In this document: positions 1 through 6,303 of the stretch, one piece after another
Numbering within the stretch: position 1 is the stretch's first letter
Layout of the letters: every line of letters begins with the position of its first letter
Source: Patescibacteria group bacterium
GTDB lineage: Bacteria > Patescibacteria > Microgenomatia > Daviesbacterales > UBA10151
Assembly: GCA_023380995.1 (NCBI GenBank)
Contig: JAMCTD010000082.1
Coordinates: 1 to 9,483 of the forward strand
Length of the DNA: 9,483 nt
Direction: 5' to 3'
Position numbers and translations under genes: made by a program
Notes under the pieces: model-generated
What the model saw: the letters and a program-made list of their open reading frames with translations, nothing else
What the model was told of the DNA's origin: nothing
Database searches by the model: none

Positions 1-608
1 TGATGGTGGAATTTGCCCACCCAAATACCTTTCACATTATCTATCTCTTCTTTAAATGGAGAAATATGCAAAAGGGCATAAATAGCTTTAGCAATATGCA
101 TACCCACATCCCCCTCATAATTGGCTCTGATAACCTGATAGCCTACTGCCTCTAGCATCCTTACCACTGATTCACCGGTTGAAATATTACGCAAATGCCC
201 AATATGAAAAGCCTTATGAGTATTTGGATGGGCAAATTCCACCATCACTTTTTTCTCTTTATTCTTGTCATTAATAACCAACTTTGCTTGTTCTTTATCG
301 CTGGAAATTTTGAACAATTTTTTTAGCAAAACTTCATCACTAATAAAAAAATTAATAAACCCTCCGCCTGCTATTTCTGCCTTTTCCAAATAATCCAATT
401 TACCAATCTTTTGTAAAATTTCATTAGCAATTTCTGTTGGAGATTGCTTACTATCTGCTGATTTTAGTTTAGCAAGCTGCAATGCTATATTCGTAGTATA
501 GTCTCCAAAAGCAGAATTTTTAGGAATAGATAAAACTATATCATTAACCGGATAACCTAAGTCTTTAACTGCTTCTTGAAGATCTTCTAAAATCCGTTGC
601 TTTAACAT
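1..608 (-). CDS. argS: Arginyl-tRNA synthetase, N-terminal third (cut by window edge)
   Basis: Class I aminoacyl-tRNA synthetase that charges tRNA-Arg with arginine in the cytoplasm. I translated this frame by hand: 202 codons are visible from an ATG at 608 and no stop is reached. Residues 1-90 look like the ArgS N-terminal domain that recognises the tRNA D-loop (FGDYTTNIAL near 34-43, GGGFINFF near 81-88). The catalytic domain follows with EFAHPNTHKAFHIGHLRN at 124-141, which holds a canonical HIGH motif (135-138), then ANYEGDVGMHIAK at 162-174. The full protein is usually about 550-600 residues, so two thirds is missing. No Shine-Dalgarno is seen, but a TATGAT hexamer lies 6 bases before the ATG. 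The last seven codons (WVGKFHH) are suspect, because bases 1-28 are an inverted copy of 220-247. The identification is secure; the extreme left end is not. Confidence 0.93.
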   Translation of the reverse strand, partial: MLKQRILEDLQEAVKDLGYPVNDIVLSIPKNSAFGDYTTNIALQLAKLKSADSKQSPTEIANEILQKIGKLDYLEKAEIAGGGFINFFISDEVLLKKLFKISSDKEQAKLVINDKNKEKKVMVEFAHPNTHKAFHIGHLRNISTGESVVRMLEAVGYQVIRANYEGDVGMHIAKAIYALLHISPFKEEIDNVKGIWVGKFHH

Positions 609-614
609 ATGTTT

Positions 615-620
615 ATCATA
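615..620 (-). promoter_or_regulatory. Possible -10 box of argS
   Basis: On the minus strand this reads TATGAT (5 of 6 to TATAAT) and ends 6 bases before the argS ATG, so transcription would start at or next to the start codon. No convincing -35 is seen: the spacer lies in an A/T palindrome. In such AT-rich DNA a hexamer like this can occur by chance. Confidence 0.35.
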
Positions 621-624
621 ACAT

Positions 625-649
625 AATTTTAAATTTGAAATTTAAAATT
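625..649. repeat. Perfect A/T palindrome upstream of argS
   Basis: Two 12-base arms (625-636 and 638-649) are exact reverse complements around a single central G at 637. It lies 16 bases upstream of the argS start, within the 109-base gap after comEC. Apart from the centre it is pure A/T, and the rest of the gap (650-717) has similar AAATTT/TTTAATCA words, including an 8-base inverted repeat at 684-691/700-707. It could be an operator or cruciform, or low-complexity drift. It lacks the GC stem and T-run of an intrinsic terminator. Confidence 0.5.
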
Positions 650-717
650 TTAAATGAGTTTTTAATGATTTAATGATTTAAAATTTAATCATTTAGATTT
701 GATTAAAAATTTAGATT

Positions 718-1698
718 TTAAAATTTTTCTTGAGTCTTAGATATTCCTAGCAATACTCCAAATAGTACTAGATAATATCCCACCCAAACCACCCAGACTT
801 GCTCCCCCACATACTCCCAGGCAAAAGGCAAAGAGGCAGACAATTCCACTACATAAATAAAATAGGTTAGCAATATATTAACCATCAAACTTAAGGCTGA
901 CCCTAAAATAAGGGCTAAACTGCCCAAAATCATAATAAATGGCACGGTCCAACCCACTAGTAAATTTGTCAATACTCCGATTAAGGATAATTGATGAAAG
1001 TTTTGAATGATAATTGGCATTACCATAATTTGAGCTCCGGTAGTTACAGCCAAATCCTGTTTTATAAATCCAGGCAGAAAACTTAGGGCTCTTTCAAGCG
1101 CCGGAGCCACCGCAATCACTCCCAATGTGGCCAAAAAAGATAATTGAAAGGATAACTCAGTAATCCATTTGGGATTTACTAAAAGCATTATTCCTCCGGT
1201 AACTATCAAAATCCATATTCCGCTCCTTTGCCTGCCAAAAGCTTCAGCACCAAAAACCAGCATCGCCATAACAGCAGCCCGCAAAACTGGAATTTGGGCT
1301 CCGGTAAGCATTGTATAAAACAATATAGCTGCAAAACTTAGCAAAATTGCTGTTTTTCTTCTCAGAAAACCTGACAATCTTAAAACTAAAGCTGCAAGCA
1401 AAGTTAGGTTTTGACCTGAAACAACCACAATATGCAGGGTTGAAGAATCCCTTAAAGCTAGCTTAAACTCACCTGGCAAATCCTTTTTATTTCCCAGCAG
1501 GATTCCAGACAAAAGCTCAGCTTGAGGGGAAGGCAAAACCTCACTGATTCTGTGATCCAAACTTGCACGGATTTTGGGGAAAAGGTCCAAATTTACCTCC
1601 CAACCTCCCTGCTGATACCTAACAAAAAAGATAAGGAGATATAAAATCACTGCTAGAACAAGTGGTAAGTAATTCCAACTAAGCAGTTTATTTATCAT
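718..1698 (-). CDS. comEC: ComEC/Rec2-type DNA uptake channel, minimal form
   Basis: Inner-membrane channel that brings single-stranded DNA into the cytoplasm during natural transformation. The 326-residue product is hydrophobic through most of its length, with about eight to nine likely membrane helices. It carries the Competence-domain signatures: LLSGILLG at 62-69, HIVVVSGQN at 89-97, PVLRAAVM at 137-144 and LSFQLSFLATLG at 182-193. Full-length ComEC is usually 700 or more residues, with an N-terminal OB-like domain and a C-terminal metallo-beta-lactamase domain. Both are absent: the protein starts at the first helix and stops shortly after the last one. The ORF is intact, so this looks like a reduced form rather than a fresh truncation. 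The gene lies downstream of comEA on the same strand but is separated from it by a 208-base gap holding a palindromic repeat. The ATG at 1698 has only a weak AAAGAG upstream. Confidence 0.9.
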   Translation of the reverse strand: MINKLLSWNYLPLVLAVILYLLIFFVRYQQGGWEVNLDLFPKIRASLDHRISEVLPSPQAELLSGILLGNKKDLPGEFKLALRDSSTLHIVVVSGQNLTLLAALVLRLSGFLRRKTAILLSFAAILFYTMLTGAQIPVLRAAVMAMLVFGAEAFGRQRSGIWILIVTGGIMLLVNPKWITELSFQLSFLATLGVIAVAPALERALSFLPGFIKQDLAVTTGAQIMVMPIIIQNFHQLSLIGVLTNLLVGWTVPFIMILGSLALILGSALSLMVNILLTYFIYVVELSASLPFAWEYVGEQVWVVWVGYYLVLFGVLLGISKTQEKF

Positions 1699-1712
1699 AG
1701 TAATTGCTCTTT

Positions 1713-1863
1713 AGGTGGCGAAGTTGCAAGCCAGCCAAAGCAATCTGAATATTTTATGTGCAGATATTTACCATAAAATATTCACATAGCGAGGCTAGAG
1801 AAACCGCTCAATGTTGCAGAAGTTACTAGCCGAGCGGTGCTTTGCGGCTGCGACGAGCCACTT
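1713..1863. repeat. Palindromic dispersed repeat element, copy A
   Basis: This element fills most of the comEA-comEC gap. The left arm (1713-1742) pairs with the right arm (1838-1863): aggtggc/gccactt outermost, then ttgc/gcga (one G-U), agcc/ggct, and aaagca/tgcttt innermost. The interior holds a separate perfect hairpin (1746-1784). A second element with the same layout and similar arm words lies at 8820-8960. Between the copies the paired positions change together (agcc/ggct here, agca/tgct there), which suggests selection on, or inheritance of, a folded structure. It has no coding potential that I can support. It could be a REP- or MITE-like element or a structured leader for comEC; its mobility is inferred only. 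Confidence 0.6.
1746..1784. repeat. Perfect 13-bp inverted repeat inside copy A
   Basis: The arm at 1746-1758 (tgaatattttatg) is the exact reverse complement of 1772-1784, with a 13-base loop. No T-run follows on either strand, so it is not a standard intrinsic terminator. It would form a stable hairpin in a comEA-comEC transcript. Just to its right, two further short stems interleave in pseudoknot order: 1793-1798 with 1826-1831, and 1803-1809 with 1832-1838. Confidence 0.7.
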
Positions 1864-1906
1864 TTGGCCAGATAAGCCACTCTAAAACCATGCAAAGCCT
1901 CACTTT

Positions 1907-2497
1907 TCAATATACCACTATCTGATCCTTAATTTTCTCAAATACAGCCTTGCTGACTGCTTTTTTATTTAACAAATCCTCTGCTGTTTGATATGGCCTG
2001 CCGGCAATAATTTTGGAAGCAGCAACTGGCCCAATACCTGGAAGATTTTCCAAATCAGCTTGTGAAGCCATATTAATATTTACTTTAGACTTAACATTTA
2101 CTCCAGCCACTACCCCACTTTGGCCTGTAGCTCCATTTTCTCCCTTAGCAGGAACATAAACTTTACTCCCATCTGATACCTTTTGTGCCATATTTAAATA
2201 CTTTGATATATATTCCTCATTAGCCTCTTGATTAAACCCTCCAGCTGCTGCAATTGCTTCTTCAATCCTTGATCCATCTTTAAGCTGATAAACACCAGGC
2301 TTAACAACTGCCCCGGACACATCCACAGAAACCACTTTTTGATTCTCAACCAGACTCTCTTTTGGAAATTCCTTGGGCTTGGATTTGTGTAAACCTGAAG
2401 TAAGTATTCCACCCACAATTAAAACTATACCTACTAGAGATAATCCTAAGGGGATTTTAAAGCGGTCAATCTTTTCTCTCCAACCTGCTTCCTCCAT
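1907..2497 (-). CDS. comEA: ComEA-like DNA receptor: membrane anchor, SLBB and helix-hairpin-helix
   Basis: Membrane-anchored double-stranded-DNA receptor of the competence machinery, which holds DNA outside the membrane and hands it to ComEC. The 196-residue product has one N-terminal membrane helix at about 15-34 (IPLGLSLVGIVLIVGGIL). An SLBB/soluble-ligand-binding-like domain follows at about 56-116 (VSVDVSGAVVKPGVYQL), then a Gly-rich linker, then a helix-hairpin-helix domain at about 137-196 with VNINMASQADLENLPGIGP, the typical ComEA signature. Length and domain order match full-length ComEA. The ATG directly follows the upstream gene's TAA with no gap. A GGAG Shine-Dalgarno sits 6 bases before it, inside the upstream gene's last codons, so translation is probably coupled. 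It ends in TGA. comEC follows after a 208-base gap. Confidence 0.93.
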   Translation of the reverse strand: MEEAGWREKIDRFKIPLGLSLVGIVLIVGGILTSGLHKSKPKEFPKESLVENQKVVSVDVSGAVVKPGVYQLKDGSRIEEAIAAAGGFNQEANEEYISKYLNMAQKVSDGSKVYVPAKGENGATGQSGVVAGVNVKSKVNINMASQADLENLPGIGPVAASKIIAGRPYQTAEDLLNKKAVSKAVFEKIKDQIVVY

Positions 2498-2956
2498 TTA
2501 ATTCTCCAGTCTTAATTTTTCCCTGTACTCTTTAACCCACAATTTATAAGCTTTATGCAAATATTCCATACCCCGTTCTGCCATTTCCCTTTTTACTACT
2601 CCACCTGCATGAGGGTATTTATGTAACCTGGGTTGGGTGGATGAAAAACCATGGGCATAATGAACCAATTCGTGGCCAATGGTATGGTCCACCACCTCCT
2701 GAGGGATACTCAAATCTTTAAACATAGAGGTAATAGTAATAGAACTCGACTTGGTCCGCCTGTCTAATTTAATCGAACCTAACCTGTATTTGGCAAACCT
2801 GCCGAATCTAATAAAAACTTTGTTTGCCTGAGGTATATCGGCAAAATACTTTGACCAGATAAAATCCAGCCTGGACAAAAGCCATCTGTTGTCGCGGGGG
2901 AAACTTGTCTTGGGCATAACAAAAATCATTCTATGTGTTTTGAGCTCAAATGTCAA
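2498..2956 (-). CDS. SprT/zincin-like putative metallopeptidase (HExxH)
   Basis: A 152-residue soluble protein with a zinc-metallopeptidase motif, HELVH at 95-99, in the context VVDHTIGHELVHYAHGF. This is followed by HKYPHAGG near 112-119 and a basic C-terminal helix. The layout resembles small SprT-like or related minigluzincin proteins: a short beta region (SSITITSMFKDLSIPQEVV) leading into the HExxH helix. The His residues at 112 and 116 could supply a third ligand, but I cannot assign it. There is no signal peptide or membrane helix, so it is probably cytoplasmic. The substrate is unknown. The start is uncertain: TTG at 2956 gives the full length, while ATGs at 2929 and 2917 are alternatives, none with a good Shine-Dalgarno. 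It begins 2 bases after the fibre gene's stop and abuts comEA, so the three are probably co-transcribed. Confidence 0.7.
   Translation of the reverse strand: MTFELKTHRMIFVMPKTSFPRDNRWLLSRLDFIWSKYFADIPQANKVFIRFGRFAKYRLGSIKLDRRTKSSSITITSMFKDLSIPQEVVDHTIGHELVHYAHGFSSTQPRLHKYPHAGGVVKREMAERGMEYLHKAYKLWVKEYREKLRLEN
2504..2507 (-). promoter_or_regulatory. Shine-Dalgarno of comEA
   Basis: GGAG on the minus strand, 6 bases before the comEA ATG. It is embedded in the last codons of the upstream peptidase gene (CTG GAG AAT TAA). It fixes the comEA start and supports translational coupling. Genes at the head of transcripts in this window lack such a site. Confidence 0.75.
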
Positions 2957-2958
2957 AA

Positions 2959-5760
2959 CTAATCCGGACTTTCATTAATTAGAAACCAATCAAAGGTAAT
3001 ATCTTCTGTAGCAGGCTGGGCAACAGACACAGTAAACTTTTTCCCTGCAGCCTTATTTGTCACAGCCAGCACCAAATTAGTTTCAGAATTAGGCGTAATC
3101 AAAATCCTGGCATTATCCTCAACTTGGGCATTTTCTATATCCACTGATTTTGTGCCTGCTGTAATTTTGCCGCTGCCGGAAATTCTGTTTGCCACTACCT
3201 TAAACGCAGCTACGGTTACTGTTTGCGCCCTCAAATTACCGGCTTTATCAATCGCGACTAATCCGTTAAAGAAATTCACTTGATAAGCCAGCGGGGAATT
3301 TTGAATATAGAGTATCCCGCAGTCTTTATTAACTTCCGAACATACCGGAGAACCAATCACATTCACGCTATTCCCATTTAAAGAAAGCGTCCCGTCAACA
3401 GTCAAATCCCCTGCCACAGTAGTAGCAGCCAACATAGCTTTTCCAAACACGCGCAGTTCTCCTGAGATTTTACTATCTTGGGCTGTAAATAATTTATCCG
3501 ACGATAAAGTACCAGTTACCTTAACTTCTGAAAAACTGGCTGATGAAGTAGCCAGCAGAACATCAGGCGGAGTTAATTTCAGAATATCAATAGGTTCGGC
3601 TGACCTGCTGGCTTCCTGATCCGCTGATCTACTTGCTTGCTTGCTTGCTGACTCATCCAATAAATATTGACTAAGTGAGGCCGGAGCCACAGTTACCCCA
3701 ATTCCCACATTTCCTGATACAGTGTTGCCGGTTGCGGGAGCTGAAAGCCTGGCGATTTCTGCATATTGCTCCTTGACCCTGGATTCCAGACTCTTAACCC
3801 TATCTTCAAGCGACGCTATTGTACCGGCAAGGTCTACAAAATTACTGGTATTAGAGGCAAGACTAGGCCCAACAGAGGCATAATCCGGGTCAGTATTTAA
3901 AGCCAATTGCCCTGAGGCATCCATGTTAAGTGTAGTCGAAGCAACAGCAACAGACGGGTCTAAAACAATTGCGCTGGTTTTAATCTTGGGAACTATCAAA
4001 TTGCCCTGGTCATCCATGGTCAAGGCTGCCAGAAAATTCTTTGGGTCAGCATACGAAACATTGATAAAAACCAAAATCGTGCCGAATTTAACCTTCATAT
4101 CTACCAGATGAGTATCTTTAGAAACAACCGGTTCTCCGGTGAAAAAATCAAGCTGTTCAAGCGCTTGCCCGATAACCGACCCCACTCTTGTGGCCTTCAT
4201 TGCCACTCCGGGAATGGAGGAAGAAGTCAAATAATCGCCAATTTCGACCGGGCCATTTTCGTCTGAAACTTTAACTGGCACTCTACCGGCTAGGGCAACC
4301 GGGATTTTATTGCCAGTCAAATTACTGCCTCCCCCTAAAATAGTCTGCCCTCCTACCAAAAGTCCGGGAGATGCTGAGCGGACTCCGATCATGCCTTGTT
4401 GATAAGCAATACCAGACCTGGTCACTATATTTGCCTGCTTATTCAGCGCGACTATTTCACCAACACCAACACTGCCGTCAGATTGATAAACTTCAGCAAC
4501 ATCCGAACAGTCAGTGGTTGGGCCACTGTTCCAAGATGTATCACCACAACCAAACCTGGCACCGCCTGCAACATCAAGACGGAAAGATGGCACAGAAATA
4601 CCAATCCCCACATTTCCCTGAACCAAAAGCCCGTTAGTAGGAGCTGTATGCACTCCGGCATAGCCAGCACCGATAGTTTGAGCCCCAGCCACTTCCAGTT
4701 TATTAACAGGAGAAGTAATCCCTATCCCAATATTCCCGCCCGAAGTCATCACCACCGGATTAGATGAAGAATTATTTAACTGGAATAATTGTGACGGAGA
4801 AGCCGTACCAATCCCGATGCCGCCCTGAAAAGCCTGCAGCGCCGGCCAGTTATTGGTATGATCCAAGTTTAAAGAAACATCCGCTGTTTTATTATCAAGC
4901 GTTAGAGTCAGTGTTCCGTCAGAGTTAGAAAGAATTGAAATATAGGATGAGGCATTAGTCAAACAAGAAGCGCACCCAACTTGACCGCTTAAAGGGTCTA
5001 AAGTCAAAGGGGTTGTTGCAGACGCAAAAACTATCCTATCCCGGGGATTAGCAGAACTGGTAACCGGATTGCTAGGTGCCATAGTTGGGCTCGGAACAAG
5101 TTGAGTCTGAATACCTAGCACTCCCCGCTGCAAAGCTTCTATTGATTTCACAGTTTCAGCTGCTATCTTTGAAGTTTCATCTATTTTACTTTGCAACGGG
5201 TCTATGTAGGATGCAAAAAACCATCCTGCAGCCAAGATGAATATTATCAATGCCACAGAGAAAGAAATTTTTAACCAGGGAAAAGTAAACTGGGGAACTT
5301 CATGGCTAGACTTAGGAATTTCAACTAAGACTTGGGTTGCTTCTTTGATCTCTTTTTCAGGAACAACTGTTTCAACACCCAATTCTTTCTGTAAACGGAC
5401 AATCTCATCCCTGGTAAATCTCCTTGCTCCGCCTTTGCTGCGCTGGCTTTCTATTAATCCTCTGTTGTCCCAATTTCTTAAAGTGTCCGGAGAAACTTGC
5501 AGGGCTTTAGCTGCCAGAGATACGCTAACCAAACCTTTTTTAGTGCTGGCAAAGGGGCGGATTTCTTTTTTCAGGCTTAATAGCTCAGCTGCGCTGTACC
5601 TCCTGGCGCCCCCAGGTGTCCTTGCCGGCAATAACTTTCCTGCCCTTTCCCAATTTCTTAGAGTATCCGGAGAGATCTGTAAAAATTTAGCAGCTTTTGA
5701 AATAGAAACGAAACTCTTAGCCAAAATGGTTTTATGAATTCCTGGTGATATTTTAGCCAT
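2959..5760 (-). CDS. Double MerR-type HTH, membrane helix and giant fibre ectodomain fusion protein
   Basis: A 933-residue protein with an unusual architecture. Residues 17-65 and 77-127 are two tandem MerR/HTH_17-type DNA-binding domains; both contain SPDTLRNW and GGARR(Y/F). A single membrane helix at about 162-185 (WLKISFSVALIIFILAAGWF) should leave the basic N-terminus inside and the rest outside. A short coiled coil (189-221) and a Pro/Ser linker follow. The ectodomain has fibre repeats of the G(N/G)(I/V)GIG...SP...L.V type at 313-328, 342-357 and 382-397, and another at 683-696. A globular region at about 415-570 (DVAEVYQSDG, VALAGRVPVKV, IGDYLTSS) resembles domains of phage-tail-like and surface fibre proteins. 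A second coiled coil lies at 644-672, then a Ser/Ala-rich hinge (703-722) and a beta-rich C-terminal domain ending ITFDWFLIN. I see no S74 autoprotease motif. It leads the peptidase-comEA group. Its function is unknown: a surface-sensing regulator or a DNA-tethered fibre are both possible. The frame is continuous, so the fusion is real in this sequence. Confidence 0.88.
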   Translation of the reverse strand: MAKISPGIHKTILAKSFVSISKAAKFLQISPDTLRNWERAGKLLPARTPGGARRYSAAELLSLKKEIRPFASTKKGLVSVSLAAKALQVSPDTLRNWDNRGLIESQRSKGGARRFTRDEIVRLQKELGVETVVPEKEIKEATQVLVEIPKSSHEVPQFTFPWLKISFSVALIIFILAAGWFFASYIDPLQSKIDETSKIAAETVKSIEALQRGVLGIQTQLVPSPTMAPSNPVTSSANPRDRIVFASATTPLTLDPLSGQVGCASCLTNASSYISILSNSDGTLTLTLDNKTADVSLNLDHTNNWPALQAFQGGIGIGTASPSQLFQLNNSSSNPVVMTSGGNIGIGITSPVNKLEVAGAQTIGAGYAGVHTAPTNGLLVQGNVGIGISVPSFRLDVAGGARFGCGDTSWNSGPTTDCSDVAEVYQSDGSVGVGEIVALNKQANIVTRSGIAYQQGMIGVRSASPGLLVGGQTILGGGSNLTGNKIPVALAGRVPVKVSDENGPVEIGDYLTSSSIPGVAMKATRVGSVIGQALEQLDFFTGEPVVSKDTHLVDMKVKFGTILVFINVSYADPKNFLAALTMDDQGNLIVPKIKTSAIVLDPSVAVASTTLNMDASGQLALNTDPDYASVGPSLASNTSNFVDLAGTIASLEDRVKSLESRVKEQYAEIARLSAPATGNTVSGNVGIGVTVAPASLSQYLLDESASKQASRSADQEASRSAEPIDILKLTPPDVLLATSSASFSEVKVTGTLSSDKLFTAQDSKISGELRVFGKAMLAATTVAGDLTVDGTLSLNGNSVNVIGSPVCSEVNKDCGILYIQNSPLAYQVNFFNGLVAIDKAGNLRAQTVTVAAFKVVANRISGSGKITAGTKSVDIENAQVEDNARILITPNSETNLVLAVTNKAAGKKFTVSVAQPATEDITFDWFLINESPD
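3632..3649. repeat. CTTG tetranucleotide run in the fibre gene
   Basis: Four and a half exact copies of CTTG on the plus strand, encoding the ESASKQAS part of the hinge at about residues 703-710. The neighbouring bases (3601-3630) encode the near-duplicated ASRSAD/ASRSAE peptide. Gain or loss of one unit would shift the frame and remove the C-terminal 230 or so residues, as in phase-variable surface genes. The copy number is low, so this is a possibility only. Confidence 0.6.
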
Positions 5761-6303
5761 AAATCTTATGAAAAAGTTAGGAAAAAATTAGTACTATAAT
5801 CACTAAAACACACCTTAAATTTCTTGTCAATATATCATCTTAAATAAAAGTTGGTTTGCAAAATTATTACTTTCGTTTTGCCCAAAGTTATGAAAAATCT
5901 TTAGAAATAAATCCTAAAATAAGCAGCAGCAGATAAAAATAGACTTGGTCAAATCCACAAGTCAAAACTTTTGATTAATTTTACCCACAACAAGACTTAA
6001 CATAGAAACCGCAAGGCTTAAAATCAAGCCGGATTAAAAGATAAGCAGTTCTTTTGATAAAAACTAACTTTTCCGTCAAAATAATTAAACACAAAGTAAA
6101 ATAGACTGTAAATACCAGAGCTAAACAAAAGAAGAATATCTTGATATAGCAATCTAAAATGCTTCAAAAAAAAATTAGCAGTTAACTCTTATAATTGCCA
6201 AACTAATATTTGGCGAAACTTTTGAGGCTAAACAAAAAATGACAGCTGCAAAACCAATCAATTAGACATTAACACCCTAATGATAAAACTGCCAGGCTGG
6301 GGG
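5761..6303. other. AT-rich 543-base gap between leuS and the fibre gene
   Basis: No gene is supported here: both strands have frequent stops. The left end holds the promoter of the fibre gene. Elsewhere I see only short inverted repeats: gacttg/caagtc at 5942-5963, ggctt/aagcc at 6015-6030 and gccaaa/tttggc at 6197-6214. None is followed by a proper T-run, so no terminator for leuS can be called with confidence. An A9 run at 6169-6177 gives a T-run on the minus strand but has no GC stem next to it. Confidence 0.6.
5802..5830 (-). promoter_or_regulatory. Promoter of the fibre-peptidase-comEA group
   Basis: On the minus strand there is a perfect -35 TTGACA (5830-5825), a 17-base spacer and a -10-like TTTAGT (5807-5802, 4 of 6). 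Transcription would start near 5795, giving a leader of about 35 bases before the ATG at 5760. A TATAGT lies 9 bases further downstream and is an alternative -10. The spacing is the usual 17, not the 19-20 typical of promoters activated by MerR proteins. I see no clear Shine-Dalgarno. Confidence 0.55.

Noticed and set aside
671..707. Possible terminator after comEC
   Set aside because: The stems are nearly all A/T with mismatches and there is no GC core, so stability would be very low.
1787..1865. Possible tRNA or known structured RNA in the GC-richer part of the comEA-comEC gap
   Set aside because: No cloverleaf, no T-loop consensus and no CCA-type acceptor; the pairing is better explained by the palindromic element also seen at 8820-8960.
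2194..2418. A 74-codon minus-strand frame within comEA
   Set aside because: It overlaps the comEA coding region in another frame and shows no domain; the comEA reading has SLBB and HhH motifs.
2951..2956. TTGACA-like word on the minus strand at the start of the peptidase gene, read as a -35 box
   Set aside because: It is formed by the TTG start codon and the next codon, no suitable -10 follows, and the gene is packed 2 bases from its upstream neighbour.
3923..5737. Several plus-strand frames of 60-166 codons opposite the fibre gene
   Set aside because: They lie fully antisense to a long frame with clear domains, and their translations show no family features.
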